Positions 26,329-38,100 of a DNA stretch of 64,000 nt are shown here, piece after piece. The notes under the pieces were generated by a model. It was not told where the DNA came from. It saw nothing but the letters and a program-made list of their open reading frames with translations, and did no database searches. The translations under genes were made by a program, and so were the position numbers. The stretch covers positions 3,351,501-3,415,500 of the forward strand of contig NZ_CP027218.1 in the NCBI RefSeq assembly GCF_004124275.1, written 5' to 3'. The stretch is from Pseudomonas sp. DTU12.3. GTDB lineage: Bacteria; Pseudomonadota; Gammaproteobacteria; Pseudomonadales; Pseudomonadaceae. How positions within the stretch are numbered: position 1 is the first letter of the stretch; each line of letters opens with the position of its first letter.

Positions 26329-28425
26329 TCAAAAACCGCTTTCGCGCATCAGTACGGCGAGGACGTGTGTTGCGCCATCGCCAAGCAGGCTGCGGCGTTC
26401 ACCTTCGATCTTCAAATGCCCACGTGTCTCGCACAGGCTCGGCAGTGGCTCGTCCAGTTGAATCAACACCTGAAACAACGCACTGCTCGGAATCAGCGAA
26501 TGCTCAGCGTTGGTTGTCGGTACCGGCCCACCAAAACGTGACGACAGCATGCGATGCGACAACTGACTGGCGCGGGTGCTGCCGATCTGTAAAACCCGGC
26601 CGGACCGCGGTGTGGTCTGGCCGTCGGGATAAAAACGCACGCGATCACCGGCAGCCATACGATGCACTTGATCCTGCGCGACATACGCATCGACTTGCCA
26701 ACTGCGCGGATCGATCAGCATGCCCAGCGATTCCTGGCGACCGACCCATTGCCCGGGTTTCCAGTCCGGATTGACGTCCAGCCAGATCCCCGCGAATGGC
26801 GTTTGCAGGTTCAACCGGGCGATTTCCGAACGAGCGGCGCGGGCTTCTTCGAATTGCACGTTGAGGCGCTGGCGAGTCACCGCATCTTCAGCCAGGCCGC
26901 CCGGATCGGCGATCAACCCCGACAGCCGTGCTTCGTAGCTGCGCGCGCTGGCTTCGCTGGTGTGCAGGCGCGACGCGATGTCCGGTTCGTCGAGGGTGAT
27001 CAACGTCTCGCCGGCCTTGACCGGGCCATCCGGGTGAATCGATTGCAGGCGCGCCGGGTAGGGCGCATACACCCGCAATTGGTGCTCGGCGCGGGCCACG
27101 CCGACCGCATCGATCTGCGTGCGCCACGGGATCGCCAGAGCGACGAGGATCGCCAGCAATACAGCGTAGAACGCGACTTTGCGGCGGCTTGCAATGGCCG
27201 CGCGGTTTTTCCACCAGTGGCCTAGCTCACGCATCACGGGCAGGGCGATAAACCACGACAGTTCGACCATGAACAGGAAGATCCCCAAGACCTTGAAGAA
27301 GAACAGATAGACCGCCAGCGCGATCCCCAGAAACAGCACCAAGCGGTAAACCCAGGTGATGATTGCGAAAGTCACCAGCAAACGCCGTTGTCCGGTCGGG
27401 AACGTCTCCGGCCAGTCTTCGCGCAAACCCAACAGATTGCGCCGCAACGTCACCCGCGCCAGCGCCGAGGCGCGCTCGTGCAGGTTAGGGAAATCCAGCA
27501 GGTCGGACAGAATGAAATAACCGTCGAAACGCATGAACGGGCTGGCATTCAGGGCCAGCGAGAGCAGCCAGCTGGTGGTCGCCAGATACAGCAGCGCGTT
27601 GCGCAACGCACCCGGATCGCAAACCGCCCAGCCCAATGTCGACAGCCCGGCCAGCGACAACTCGGTGACGATGCCTGCCGAGGCAATCGCCAAGCGTTGC
27701 CGCGAACGACTGAGCTTCCAGCTCTCGCCGGTGTCGGTGTAGAGCATCGGCCACATCACCACAAAGGCAATGCCCATGTGCCCGACGCGCAAACCCAGGC
27801 GGGTGGCGACCAAGGCGTGCCCGAGTTCATGCAGGGTTTTCGCGACGATCAGCGCCAGGGCAAAACTGAACAGGCCTTCGGTGGAAAACGACTCGACCAC
27901 CGCGCTGGTGAACACGTCCCACTGTTGCAACACCAGAATGATCCCGAGCAGGCTCAGGCTCAGCACGATAATCCCGGTCAGCGGATGAAACAGCCAACTC
28001 AGCGCCCGCGCCAGATACTGCAAAGGTTGTTGTGGGCGCAGCAGTGGAATGCGGAAAAACAGGTAGTGGTGCAGCCACCAGCGCCAGGTCAGCCAACTGC
28101 CTTCCTCGCTTTTGCTCTTGAGTCGCTCAAGTGCTGCGGGGCCTGCGCGCAGCAACTGATGCTGCTCGAGAAACTGACGAAAATCGAGGACCTGCTCGAC
28201 GTCCGGTTTCAGCGCGGTGCCCTCGGCAATCTGCTCGCTGATGGTGCGCGGCGATTGCCCCCAGCGCAGCAGGCATTCGAATTCCAGCCAGCCGATGCGG
28301 TAGAAACGGTTGATTACCGTGTCCTGAATCACCCATGCCGGCTCACCGTCGCTACCATGCGCCGCTTCGCTCAGGCGCAGGTCTTCACGCAGTGGCGGTA
28401 CGGGCAGATCGGCCGGGTCGAGCAT
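26329..28425 (-). CDS. M50 site-2-protease-like membrane protein fused to a HlyD-type adaptor
   Basis: This protein has 698 residues from the ATG at 28425; a GTG at 28440 would add five. It has a soluble N-terminal region, then spans carrying the zinc motif HELGH (His199, Glu200, His203) in KTLHELGHALVATRLG. The second metal motif ASPFMRFDGYF lies about 110 residues later, so the protease site looks intact. More spans follow, then a C-terminal adaptor domain (about residues 455-698) with lipoyl-like and barrel segments (APYPARLQSIHPDGPVKAGE; TPFAGIWLDVNPDWKPGQWV). It would span the inner membrane and reach the periplasm. It is last in the adhesin-tolC-adaptor operon, TGATG-overlapped with the gene before it. 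No ABC ATPase is nearby. Confidence 0.9.
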   Translation of the reverse strand: MLDPADLPVPPLREDLRLSEAAHGSDGEPAWVIQDTVINRFYRIGWLEFECLLRWGQSPRTISEQIAEGTALKPDVEQVLDFRQFLEQHQLLRAGPAALERLKSKSEEGSWLTWRWWLHHYLFFRIPLLRPQQPLQYLARALSWLFHPLTGIIVLSLSLLGIILVLQQWDVFTSAVVESFSTEGLFSFALALIVAKTLHELGHALVATRLGLRVGHMGIAFVVMWPMLYTDTGESWKLSRSRQRLAIASAGIVTELSLAGLSTLGWAVCDPGALRNALLYLATTSWLLSLALNASPFMRFDGYFILSDLLDFPNLHERASALARVTLRRNLLGLREDWPETFPTGQRRLLVTFAIITWVYRLVLFLGIALAVYLFFFKVLGIFLFMVELSWFIALPVMRELGHWWKNRAAIASRRKVAFYAVLLAILVALAIPWRTQIDAVGVARAEHQLRVYAPYPARLQSIHPDGPVKAGETLITLDEPDIASRLHTSEASARSYEARLSGLIADPGGLAEDAVTRQRLNVQFEEARAARSEIARLNLQTPFAGIWLDVNPDWKPGQWVGRQESLGMLIDPRSWQVDAYVAQDQVHRMAAGDRVRFYPDGQTTPRSGRVLQIGSTRASQLSHRMLSSRFGGPVPTTNAEHSLIPSSALFQVLIQLDEPLPSLCETRGHLKIEGERRSLLGDGATHVLAVLMRESGF

Positions 28426-29771
28426 CACCAACCGCTCCACGCCCGCAGCGTCGCCAATGGCCGGCGCAGCAGGTAATAACCGAGCATCACCCGCCCGCCG
28501 TAAATCTTCGCCGTGCCGTGCAGGCCAAGACGCGCATGTTCCGGCACACCGTCGATACTGGCGAGCAAGCGATAGGCGACCACACCTTCATCGCTCGGCC
28601 GCGCCTGATAACTGGTTTCGAGGATCTTGCCCTTCAGCGGTGCCAGCGGATACGCAGTGAGGAACAGGGTGACTTCGGCGCCCGTTTCCAGCGCGATGGC
28701 ATCGGCCACCGCCAGTTGAATCAGCATGGCCGGTTGCGTCGGATCGGCCACTTGCATGATGCGTTCACCCGTCACCACTGGTTTGCCCAGCCAATCGTTG
28801 GGGTCGCTGAACACCGCAACGCCGCCGCGCGGGGACAACACTTGCGTACGCTTGAGCTGCGCCTGCACCGCCGCCAGTTCCGCGCGACGTTGTTGTGAAC
28901 GGCCGGCGAGCAAGGTCAGCTCGCTCTTGCTCTGCGGGTTGTCGAAGGCGCGCTGGCTGGCCGCTTGCAGTTCGGCATCGGCCACCGCGACTTCCTTGCC
29001 GAGCACTTCGGCGCGGCTGCGCAGGCTGGTTTCGTCCAGCGAGAACAGCGGTGTGCCGGCGTCCACCGGCTGATTGGGACGAACCTGGATCTTTTCGATC
29101 ACACCATCGATGGGCGAACTGATGATCTGCGCCTGCCGCGAGACGATCTCGGTCGGTGCCAGCGCGGTTTGCCGCACGGGCAACAACAGCAGGGCAGCGA
29201 TCACGAGCGCCACGAGCAGCAGTTGTTTGCGATTCGGCCGCCAACGACTGAAGCGCTTGCGCCGGGTCAACGCCGACCAGCAATACGCCCACGTGCCGAC
29301 CAGCCCTTTCAGGTGCGGCCACAACACGGCGGGCGGTTCCTGCTCAAGCAAGATGATCAGCACGCCGAGGCGTTGATTGTCACGGTCCTGCACCGGCACG
29401 CACCACAGCCCTGACGGCCACCATTCGTTCCAGCCTTCGGTGATGTCTGCCGGCGGCTCGGCGCTGTCCTGCGCCAACCATACGGGCTCGTCGCCGGGCA
29501 CCTGCGCCGCGACCCAACGACTGGCCCGGCGCAGCCACACCAGATAGGGCGAGTCTTCGCTGGGCCGCGACAGGCCCGAGACATTCAACAGCTCCAGCGA
29601 ATTTTCACGCTGGGCAAACACCAGTGCCTGATGAAACTGCAGCAGCGGGTACAAGTCGTTGGCCATGCTGAACGCCAGGGCATTCAGCGAGTCGGCGGCC
29701 AGGGCTTTATCGCGCAGCGCGTCAAGTTCCAGCAGCAGGTGCGGGTGGGGCAATTGCTCGTTCATGGTCAT
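28425..29771 (-). CDS. HlyD-type adaptor with a GAF-like N-terminal region
   Basis: This 448-residue protein has residues 1 to about 175 forming a soluble domain that resembles a GAF-type fold in pattern (ALAFSMANDLYPLLQFHQAL..., WPSGLWCVPVQDRDNQRLGV). A single span follows (LLLVALVIAALLLLPV, about 188-203), then a periplasmic membrane-fusion domain. The latter has biotinyl-lipoyl-like motifs (SSPIDGVIEKIQVRPNQPVD and LSPRGGVAVFSDPNDWLGKP) and coiled-coil segments. A cytoplasmic sensor domain on an adaptor is unusual. Its start overlaps the stop of the previous adaptor gene by 4 bases (ATGA) and its stop touches the start of the M50 fusion. Confidence 0.86.
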   Translation of the reverse strand: MTMNEQLPHPHLLLELDALRDKALAADSLNALAFSMANDLYPLLQFHQALVFAQRENSLELLNVSGLSRPSEDSPYLVWLRRASRWVAAQVPGDEPVWLAQDSAEPPADITEGWNEWWPSGLWCVPVQDRDNQRLGVLIILLEQEPPAVLWPHLKGLVGTWAYCWSALTRRKRFSRWRPNRKQLLLVALVIAALLLLPVRQTALAPTEIVSRQAQIISSPIDGVIEKIQVRPNQPVDAGTPLFSLDETSLRSRAEVLGKEVAVADAELQAASQRAFDNPQSKSELTLLAGRSQQRRAELAAVQAQLKRTQVLSPRGGVAVFSDPNDWLGKPVVTGERIMQVADPTQPAMLIQLAVADAIALETGAEVTLFLTAYPLAPLKGKILETSYQARPSDEGVVAYRLLASIDGVPEHARLGLHGTAKIYGGRVMLGYYLLRRPLATLRAWSGW

Positions 29772-30541
29772 GGGCGCGCGTCTTGATCGAACTGCGCCGT
29801 GCCGCTCATGCCCGCCATCAGGTCGGGGTATTTGTTGTCGAGACGGGCTTCCAGTTCAACGGTTTGCGCCACCGCATCGACCCGCGAGTTGATGCCGCTG
29901 ACATGGGCCGGATAGGTCTTGCCGGTTTCATGGATGCTGACTTGCAGCGGCAGCCCCGGCTTGAGGTCCTTGAGCAGGTTGGACGGCACGTTCAAACGTA
30001 CTTTCAGCGCGCCGTCGCTGACCAGATCGAACAGCGGCGTACCGGCGGTCACGGTTTGATAAGGCTTGACGTAAACCTTGGCCACCCGCCCGGAAAACGG
30101 CGCGAGAACCTGGCAATAACTGCTCTGCGCCGCGCCCATCGCCCGTGCGCCATCAGCCTTTTGCACTTCGGTGTTGGCCATCGACACTTCGATATCACCG
30201 ACCGCATTGAGCTGACGCAGCTGCTGTTTGGCTTGCAGGTTCTGTTTGGCCATGGCCAGTTCCGCCGCCGCGACTTTCGAGCGTGCTTCGGCTTCGTTGC
30301 AGTTGAAGCGAGCGAGCAGTTCGGACTTGCCGACCTGTTCGCCGAACCCGGCTTTCAGTTCACCGAGGGTGCCGGCCATCTGGCTGGAGAGCGTGGTTTC
30401 CAGTTCGGCGGCGAGCAGTACACGAATCGCACTGGCACTTTCCAGTGCGGGGGCTTGCGGGTTGTCTTCAGCGTGGACGGACAGGATCAGACTGGCCAAC
30501 AGCAGAGCCGCGAAACCGGGCTCAAGGGCGATTTTGCGCAT
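29768..30541 (-). CDS. Periplasmic adaptor (HlyD/RND-type membrane fusion protein)
   Basis: This short 257-residue adaptor has an N-terminal signal (residues 1-24, LEPGFAALLLASLILSVHA). A coiled-coil hairpin follows (RSKVAAAELAMAKQNLQAKQ), between two lipoyl-like halves (TLGELKAGFGEQVGKSELLA and VLAPFSGRVAKVYVKPYQTV), then a beta-barrel segment. It would bridge an inner-membrane partner and the TolC protein. It overlaps the tolC-like gene end by 20 bases and the following gene start by 4, so it is tightly coupled in the operon. Confidence 0.88.
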   Translation of the reverse strand: MRKIALEPGFAALLLASLILSVHAEDNPQAPALESASAIRVLLAAELETTLSSQMAGTLGELKAGFGEQVGKSELLARFNCNEAEARSKVAAAELAMAKQNLQAKQQLRQLNAVGDIEVSMANTEVQKADGARAMGAAQSSYCQVLAPFSGRVAKVYVKPYQTVTAGTPLFDLVSDGALKVRLNVPSNLLKDLKPGLPLQVSIHETGKTYPAHVSGINSRVDAVAQTVELEARLDNKYPDLMAGMSGTAQFDQDARP

Positions 30542-32060
30542 TCGGCGTTCCTTGCGAAGTGGCGGCGAGCAGACGTTGTTGTTCTTGTTCGTTCAAGGTG
30601 CGCTGGATTTCCCGGGCCAGGGTCTTGATGTCGTGTTGCGAGATTTCCTTGGGCAGCACGTCGAGGCCCACCGAGTTGTACATCCGCCCCCACGCGGCCT
30701 GAGCACTGGAGAACGCCGCCTCGCGCTGATAACGCGAGAGCAGATAGCGGCCTTCGGAGCGGATCACTTCCAGTTCCGAGCCTAACGCGCCGGTCTTCGC
30801 CGCCTGGGCATAGTCGAGCAGACTGCGATCGACGCGCAGGCTGTCCTCGGCGAATTCCACCTCCTGACGCGCCAATTGATAGCGCAGGGTGCCGACTCGC
30901 ACTTGCGTGAGAATCGCCATCGACAGCGCCACGCGACGGGTGTCGTCGGTTTCGCTCTGGGATTTTTCCGCCGCGTTCAACGACGGCAATTGCAGCAGAC
31001 GAATGAGGTTCATCGACACTTGCAGGCCGGTGCTCATCCAGTCGTTGTTGTAGAGGTATTTGTTGGAGTCGTATTTGTAGCCGAAATCGACGCTGACGTT
31101 CGGCCACAGCTGCGCCTTGGCGATCTCCAGATCCTTTTGATTGACGCGTTTGCGGTACCACTCTTCCATGATTTCCGGGCGGTTCTCCAGCGACAGCTGT
31201 TCCAGCCGCGCCATGCTTTGGCGCACTTCCGGCAGTGCCGGGTCGGGCGCGTCGGCGAGGATCATTTTCGAGCCGGGCGGCAGTGACATCAGCGCCGACA
31301 GTTCGGCCTGGGCGAACTCCAGATCCTGACGGCGCACGGTCAACAGGTAGATCGAGTCGAGGAGGGCGCGCTGATAGGCAAGGATCTCCTGACGCGGCAG
31401 CAGGCCACGGGTTTCCGCCTCGCGGGCTGAGGTCAGGGCGGTGTGGGTGCGCATCAGCAACTTGTCGACTTCCGGCATCAGACGCTGCGCGCCGAGTGCC
31501 CGCCAGTAGGCATTGCGCACGTCCTGCAAGACGTTCTGCGCGACTTTGCGCCGACGCTCTTCGGCCATCAGGATCTGGTCGGATTTTTGCTGGGTGCGGT
31601 AATAGGCCACGCCGAAATCCAGCAGGCTCCAGCTCAGACCCAGGCCATAGACTTCACGATAACGCTCTTCGGACGTCGATGGGCGCAAGCTGACCTGACG
31701 GTCTTCGATGCCGATCGAGGTGCCGCCGGAATCGTTGTCGCGCCCGGCGTAACCGGCCGAGGCCACCAGGCGCGGGAGCATTTCATGGCTGGAGACGTCG
31801 CGCAGGTCCGAGGCCAGCGCGCTTTCCATCAGTTTGAGGCGGTAGTCGAGGTTGTACTTCAGCGCCCGCGCGGCGGCTTCGTAAAAGGTGATCGGCGCGG
31901 TGACCGGCTCCTGGCCGGAATACATGCGTGACTGATCAGCGATGATGCGTTGGCGGTTTTCTTCGTCGGTCGAAGGTTTCGGTTCCGTTGACGAGCAAGC
32001 ACTGAGCAACAGTGCAGAAGCGATGGCGGTACTGAGAAGCCGGGTCGCATGTATACGCAT
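30522..32060 (-). CDS. TolC-family outer membrane efflux lipoprotein
   Basis: This 512-residue TolC-type protein has a lipoprotein signal (ATRLLSTAIASALLLSAC; lipobox Cys at about residue 22). Two long coiled-coil halves with regular heptads follow (MILADAPDPALPEVRQSMAR; LAYQRALLDSIYLLTVRRQD). It should form the outer-membrane exit duct. The ATG at 32060 has AAGGA about 7 bases upstream; an in-frame ATG at 32066 overlaps this site. It starts 43 bases after the giant-protein stop codon, on the same strand, and is the second gene of the operon. Confidence 0.9.
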   Translation of the reverse strand: MRIHATRLLSTAIASALLLSACSSTEPKPSTDEENRQRIIADQSRMYSGQEPVTAPITFYEAAARALKYNLDYRLKLMESALASDLRDVSSHEMLPRLVASAGYAGRDNDSGGTSIGIEDRQVSLRPSTSEERYREVYGLGLSWSLLDFGVAYYRTQQKSDQILMAEERRRKVAQNVLQDVRNAYWRALGAQRLMPEVDKLLMRTHTALTSAREAETRGLLPRQEILAYQRALLDSIYLLTVRRQDLEFAQAELSALMSLPPGSKMILADAPDPALPEVRQSMARLEQLSLENRPEIMEEWYRKRVNQKDLEIAKAQLWPNVSVDFGYKYDSNKYLYNNDWMSTGLQVSMNLIRLLQLPSLNAAEKSQSETDDTRRVALSMAILTQVRVGTLRYQLARQEVEFAEDSLRVDRSLLDYAQAAKTGALGSELEVIRSEGRYLLSRYQREAAFSSAQAAWGRMYNSVGLDVLPKEISQHDIKTLAREIQRTLNEQEQQRLLAATSQGTPNAQNRP

Positions 32061-32103
32061 GTTCATTCCTTTGTATTCTTGGAATTGGTTCTGTTCGAGC
32101 GCT

Positions 32104-35100
32104 TTATCGCGGCGCGCGCCGTTGCGCTGCATCGCGCAATTGCGCGCTGAAACCCTTGGCTCGCGGTTTTTCCTGTTGTTTTTCAACATGGGCCGGACTG
32201 TGCGTCAGGTCGGCCGGGTCGAGGACGAACAACGATGGATCGCTCAACAGCCCGTCGGCACTCAAGGCGGTACGGCCCTGCCGCCCCTGAACCCACAACT
32301 GATCCAGTTCACTTTCCAGACGGCTGCTGCGCACGGCTTGTGAGACGAATTGCCCTGGCACCAGACCCAGACCATTGCCCACCGATTCACTGGTGAACTC
32401 ACCGACGGCTGCCAGGCGCAGATTGCTGCCATCGACGCCCCACGCCGACAGCTCGGAGATTTCGGCCGCACGCTCGACCACTGGCGTGACGAAGATCGCC
32501 GGTTGCGGATCGGGGATGAGGAAGTTGCGATTGAGGGTGTTCGGGTCACGCTCGAAATTGTCGCCGCCCGGCGCCGGAATAAACGGTGTGGCGATGTCGA
32601 GAGTGATAGCCAGTTCGGCCTGATCGCTGGCACCGTTACGGTCATTGATTGTGTAGGTGAACACGTCGCGCAGAATTTGCCCCAGGCCCGCGGCGGCAAG
32701 GACTGCCGGGTTGTTCTGGTCGATGGTGTAGGTGTAGCTGCCGTCGGCGTTCAGCACCAGCGTGCCGTACAGACCGATGATCGGCTGGCCGATGACACCG
32801 GACGTACCGCTATTCGCCTCGGCGCCGGTGCGAATACCGACCACGACGAGGCCGTCGTTGTTATCGACATCGCCATCGTTGGGCAGCACGTTGCCGGTGG
32901 TTTGCGGGGCAGGGGACTGGTCGCTGGCGAACCCGCTGTCGTTCTGCGCGACCGGGGCGTCGTTGGCGCCCTGAATCACCACGGTCAGGCGCGCATCCGC
33001 AGTCGCGCCGGCAGTATCGACCATGCGGTAGGTAAAGGTTTCGCTAAGGGTTTCACCGGCAGTGCGCAAGGCCTGCACCACGGGATTGTTGTTGTCGATG
33101 ACGTAGGTGTAGCTGCCATCGGCGTTGAGGGTCAGTTGCCCATAGAGCCCGATCAGCACTTGCCCGGCGCCGGTGGACTGGCCGGCCTGATTGCTCACGC
33201 TTTGCACCTGTTTGCTTTCGCCATTGGCCACGCTGTCGACGTCAGTGTCGTTGTCCAGCACATTGCCCGTGGCGTTGCTGCCCGGCGTGCCGTTGTTGAC
33301 GCCACCGGCCTCGACTGCCGTGGCGCTGTCATCGACGGCAACCGGCGTATCGTTGCGGCCATCGACGGTGATGCGCAGCTCGGCAGTGCTGGTGTCGCCC
33401 CAGCGGTCGACGATGGTGTAGGTGAACACTTCGTTGAGCGTCTGGCCGCTCTGGCGCAAGGCCTGGACGGCAGCGAGATTGTTATCGACGGTGTAGCTGT
33501 AGCTGCCGTCGGCGTTGATCAGCAGGTCACCATACAACCCGCGCAGTGAAGTGCCTACGCTGCCCACCGTGCCGATGTCAGTGACGGTGCCGGTGTGAAT
33601 GCCGATCACCGACAGCGGGTCGCTTTCGGCATCGGTGTCGTTGCTCAGGACATTGCCGCCGGGGTTGATGCCGGGTTGATTGTTGTTGCTGCCGCCAGCC
33701 TCAACCGCTGTCGCGGTATCGGTATTGGCCACCGGTGCCGAGTTGCGCCCGCGAATGATGATGTGGATCTCCGCCAGATCGGTCTGGCCGCCACGGTCGC
33801 TGACCTGGTAGGTGAAAGGCTCGTTGAGAAATTGCAGCGGCCCCAACGCCAGTACCGCCGGATTGTTCGAGTCGAGGTTGTAGGTGTAGCTGCCGTCAGC
33901 GCCGATGATCAATTGCCCGTAGAGGCCGTTGATCAGCGCGCCGTTGCTGTTGTCGGTGCCGGCGGTAACGCCGTTGAGGCCGCCGCCAGCGTCTTCGGTG
34001 CCAAAGCGGATGCCGGTGACGGTTTTGCTGTCGCCCTGATCGACGTCGGTGTCATTGGGCAACACGTTACCGCTCGGGTTGACGCCATTGCCTTTGCCGT
34101 TATCGGCCACGGCCACGGCGGTATCGTTGGCGGCCACCGGGGCATCCCAGGCGCCGTCGATGCGAATGCTCAACTGCGCGGTGTCGGTGGCACCGGCAAT
34201 GTCGCGCATGCGGTAGGTGAAGGTTTCCACCAGTGAGTCGCCAACTTTCAAGGCCTGCACGGCGGCCAGATTGTTATTGATCACGTAGCTGTAAGTGCCG
34301 TCGGCATTGATTGTCAGTGTGCCGTACAAACCGTTGAAGGTTTGCGCGACGCCAACGTTGGTGAAGGTGCCGCCCGCCGCTTCACTGCCGGTGCGGATGC
34401 CGGTGAGCACTTTGGCGTCGTTGGCATCGACATCGTTGTCGTTGCTCAGCACATTGCCGCCGGGATTCACCCCAGGCGTACCGTTGAACGTGCCGCCAGC
34501 CTCGACGGCCACGGCACTGTCATCACTCGCCAGCGGATTGTCGTTGGCCCCGCGAATGGTCAGGGTCAGCGTTGCGGTACTGGTAGCGCCGGCCAGGTCG
34601 CGGATCTGATAAGTGAAGGTTTCCGTCAGGGTGTCGGCATTGGTGCGCAAGGCCTGGACCTGCGGGTTGAGGTTATCGACCAGATAGCTGTAGCTGCCAT
34701 CGGCGTTCAGGGTCAACCGACCGTAAGTGCCATTGAAGGCGCTGCCGATCAGGCCGACCGAAGAGCCTTGATTGACGCCGATCACACTCAGCACTTCACC
34801 GTTGCCATCGACATCGCTGTCATTGCTCAGCACATTGCCGCTCGGATTGCTGCCCGGCGTGGCGTTGTTCAGGCCACCGGCCTCGACAGCGGTGTTGCTG
34901 TCGTTCTGCGCGATTGGCGTGTCGTTGCGCCCCTGAATACTGATGTTCAGCGTCGCGCGATCAGTGGCGCCGGCCGCGTCGATGACCTCGTAGCTGAACG
35001 CATCGAGTAGCGTGTTACCAACGCGCAATGCCTGCACCGCCGCCATGCTGTTGTCGAGGCGATAGCTGTAGCTGCCGTCGGCGTTCAGGGTCAGCCAGCC

Positions 35101-38100
35101 ATAAGTGCCGCGCAGTTCCGTGCCCAATGTGCCGGCCGTGCCGCTGGCCGCCTCTGGGCCGGTGCGCACCGAGGACACGGCGCGGATTTCGCCATAGTCG
35201 TAATTGGGCAGATCGCCGGGGACTTCGCCGCCATCGACATCAGTGTCGTTATCCAGCACGTTGCCGCTCGGGTCTTGTCCGGGCTGGCTGTTGTTGAGGC
35301 CACCGGCCTCGATGGCCACACCGGCATCATCATTGGCAATCGGGTTATCGTTCTGCCCGCGAATCAACACGATGATTTCCGCCGTGTCGGTTTGCGGGGT
35401 CGCGCCAACGCCATCGCTGACGGTGTAGGTGAAACGTTCCGAGAGCAGATCGGCGCTACGGCGCAGGGCCTGCACGTCGGGGTTGCTGTTGTCGACTTCG
35501 TAGACGTAGCTGCCATCGGGGAAAATCGTCAGCGTGCCGTACAGCCCGGCAATCACCGTACCGCCGAGATTGACCGCGATGGGTGTGCCTGGATCCGCGG
35601 CCGCGCCGGACTTGATCAGCGTCACCGTCAGTGGGTCGCCATCGGGATCGGTGTCGTTGACCGTGACGTCGCCCGAAGGGTTGACGCCCGGCGTCAGGTT
35701 GTTGATCCCGCCCGCTTCGGTAGCGACGGCGATGACGTTTTGCGCCACGGGTGGATCGTTGACGCCGTGGACGGTAATCACCAGTTGCGCGGTGTCGGTC
35801 AGGCCTGTGGTGTCGGTCACGCGGTAGGTGAAGAACTCGGTCAATGTCTGCCCTGGCGCCAAGGCCTGGACCGCCGCATTGGTACTGTCGACGTCATAGA
35901 AGAACGAGCCATCGGCGCCGATGCGCAAGGTGCCGTAAAGGCCTGCAACCAAGGTTCCATTGGCTGAGGTGGTGCCGGTGGCGACGCCGCTGAGCACGTC
36001 GACGGCCGGGTTGTAGGTGGCTTCGCTTTTGTTGATCACGCCATTGACCAGCAACTGGCTGCTCGGTTGGTCATTGGCATCGACATCCTGATCGACGCCA
36101 TTGCCACCCGGTTGAGTGATCGGCCCCGGACGGCTGGGGAACTGAATCACGTTGCCACTCGGATTGCTTTCTGAAGCCGTGCCGTTGGTTGACGCGGCTT
36201 GCGCAGAGGCGGCGTCATCGCTGGCCACCGGGTTGTCGTTGGCGCCCTGGATGACGATACGCAATTGCGCGACATCGTCCAGCCCGCCGGTATCGGTCAG
36301 CCGATAGCTGAAGAACTCGACCAGTTGTTGCCCGGCACTCAGGCGCTGAACCGTGGCGTTGCTGTTGTTGACCACGTAGCTGTAAGTGCCGTCGGGGTTG
36401 ATGGTCAAGGTGCCATAGAGCCCGGCAATCGCCGTGGCGCCACTGACGGCGGTGAAATTGCCGGAGCCAGCCTCGGCTACCGGGCGGATGCCGGTCACCG
36501 TGCGGGTTTCGCCGTTGGCCGCGCTGTCGACGTCCAGATCATTGCTCAACACGTTGCCCCTGGCGTCACTGCCCGGTGTGCCGTTGTTGACGCCGCCGGC
36601 CTCGATGGCCACGCCGTCGTCGTCGATGCCTTGCGGCGTGTCGTTGGCGCCCTGAATGGTCACGCTCAATGTAGCGGTCGAGGTTTCACCGGCGAGGTCA
36701 GCGAGCACGTAATTGAAGTCGTCGCGCAAGGTCTGGCCTAACAGGCGCAGGGCCTGCACGGCGGCGTTGTTGTTATCGACGACATATTGGTAGGAACCGT
36801 TGCTGCCAATCACCAATTGGCCGTAAAGACCATTGATTACCGTCACGCCGAGCACCGGCGTCTGAATGCCGGCACCCGGGCCGACCGACACCACGTGCAG
36901 TTGATCGGCGTTGGTGGCGATGTCGACGTCGGTGTCGTTGCTCAGCACATTGCCGCGCGGGTCGATACCGGCCGAGCCATTGTTGTTGCCACCGGCTTCA
37001 ACGGCCGTGGCGCTGTCGTTGACCCCGACCGGGTTGTCATTAACGGCGGCGAGGATGATTTGCAGGGTGTCGGTGTCGGTCAGCGCATCGGCTGCGGTGC
37101 CGGGAATCCCATCGCCGTCGGCATCGCCGTAGTTGCCCCGGTCATTGCTGAGCACGGTGAGGGTGTCGGTGCCGTTGAAGTTGGCATTGCCCAGATATTG
37201 CAGGCTGGCCAGCGCGGTGTTGATGTCGGCGAGGTTGCCGGTCAGGGTCATGCTCGCGGTGTTGGCGCCGCTGACGGTGACGCCGGGCACGGTCGCGCCG
37301 AGGAACAGTGTGCCGTGGGTGACCGTGAGAATTACGCTGATCGCCCGGTCGTTGACGTTCGGATCGCGGTCGGCATCGATATCGGTAACGCTGATTCCGC
37401 CGATATTCAGCACCACGTCTTCGAGGCCGTTTTGCGTGCCGGGGAGGGTGTTGACCGGGGCGTCGTTCTGCTCGACATAACCGGCGTTGGCGCTTTGCGT
37501 GTCGGCATCGCCCAAGGTGATGGTGATCTGGCCGAGGGTGCCGGCATCGCTGTCGACGCGCACGCGCAAATCACCCAGTGGTTGCGGATAGCTGACCAGC
37601 CCGGCCGGCACATCGATGCGGAACACGCCGAGCGGCAACACGCCAAAATGGTACTGGCCGTTGGCGTCGGTGACGGTAGTGAATTGCAGGTTATCCGCTG
37701 CGGTTTCCAGCAGGCCGTCGGCACCGGCCCAGGTCAGAGTCACGGTTTGTCCGCCCAGGCCCGCGCCGTCCGGAGTGGTGCTGGCGGTCGGGCTGGCGGT
37801 GTCGTTCCACAAGGTGCCGGTGATCACACCGAGGCCGGCGTTGTCGCGCAAAATATACTGGTTGGGGCCGACGGCGCTGCCATCGCGTTCGCCGGTGGTG
37901 GTGCCATCGACGCCGACGCTGTTGCCGCCCCAACTGGTGAAGTCTTCCGGCAGGCTGCTCCAGGTCAGTGTCGCGTTGCTGCTGGCGACAATGCTCGAGT
38001 TGGGCAGGTCGACCGAGTAGCGCACCTGAATCTGCGCGCCGACATCCAGTTGATCGAAATTGACGCTCAAACCGCCGCTGCTGCTGAAACTGATGCCCGC

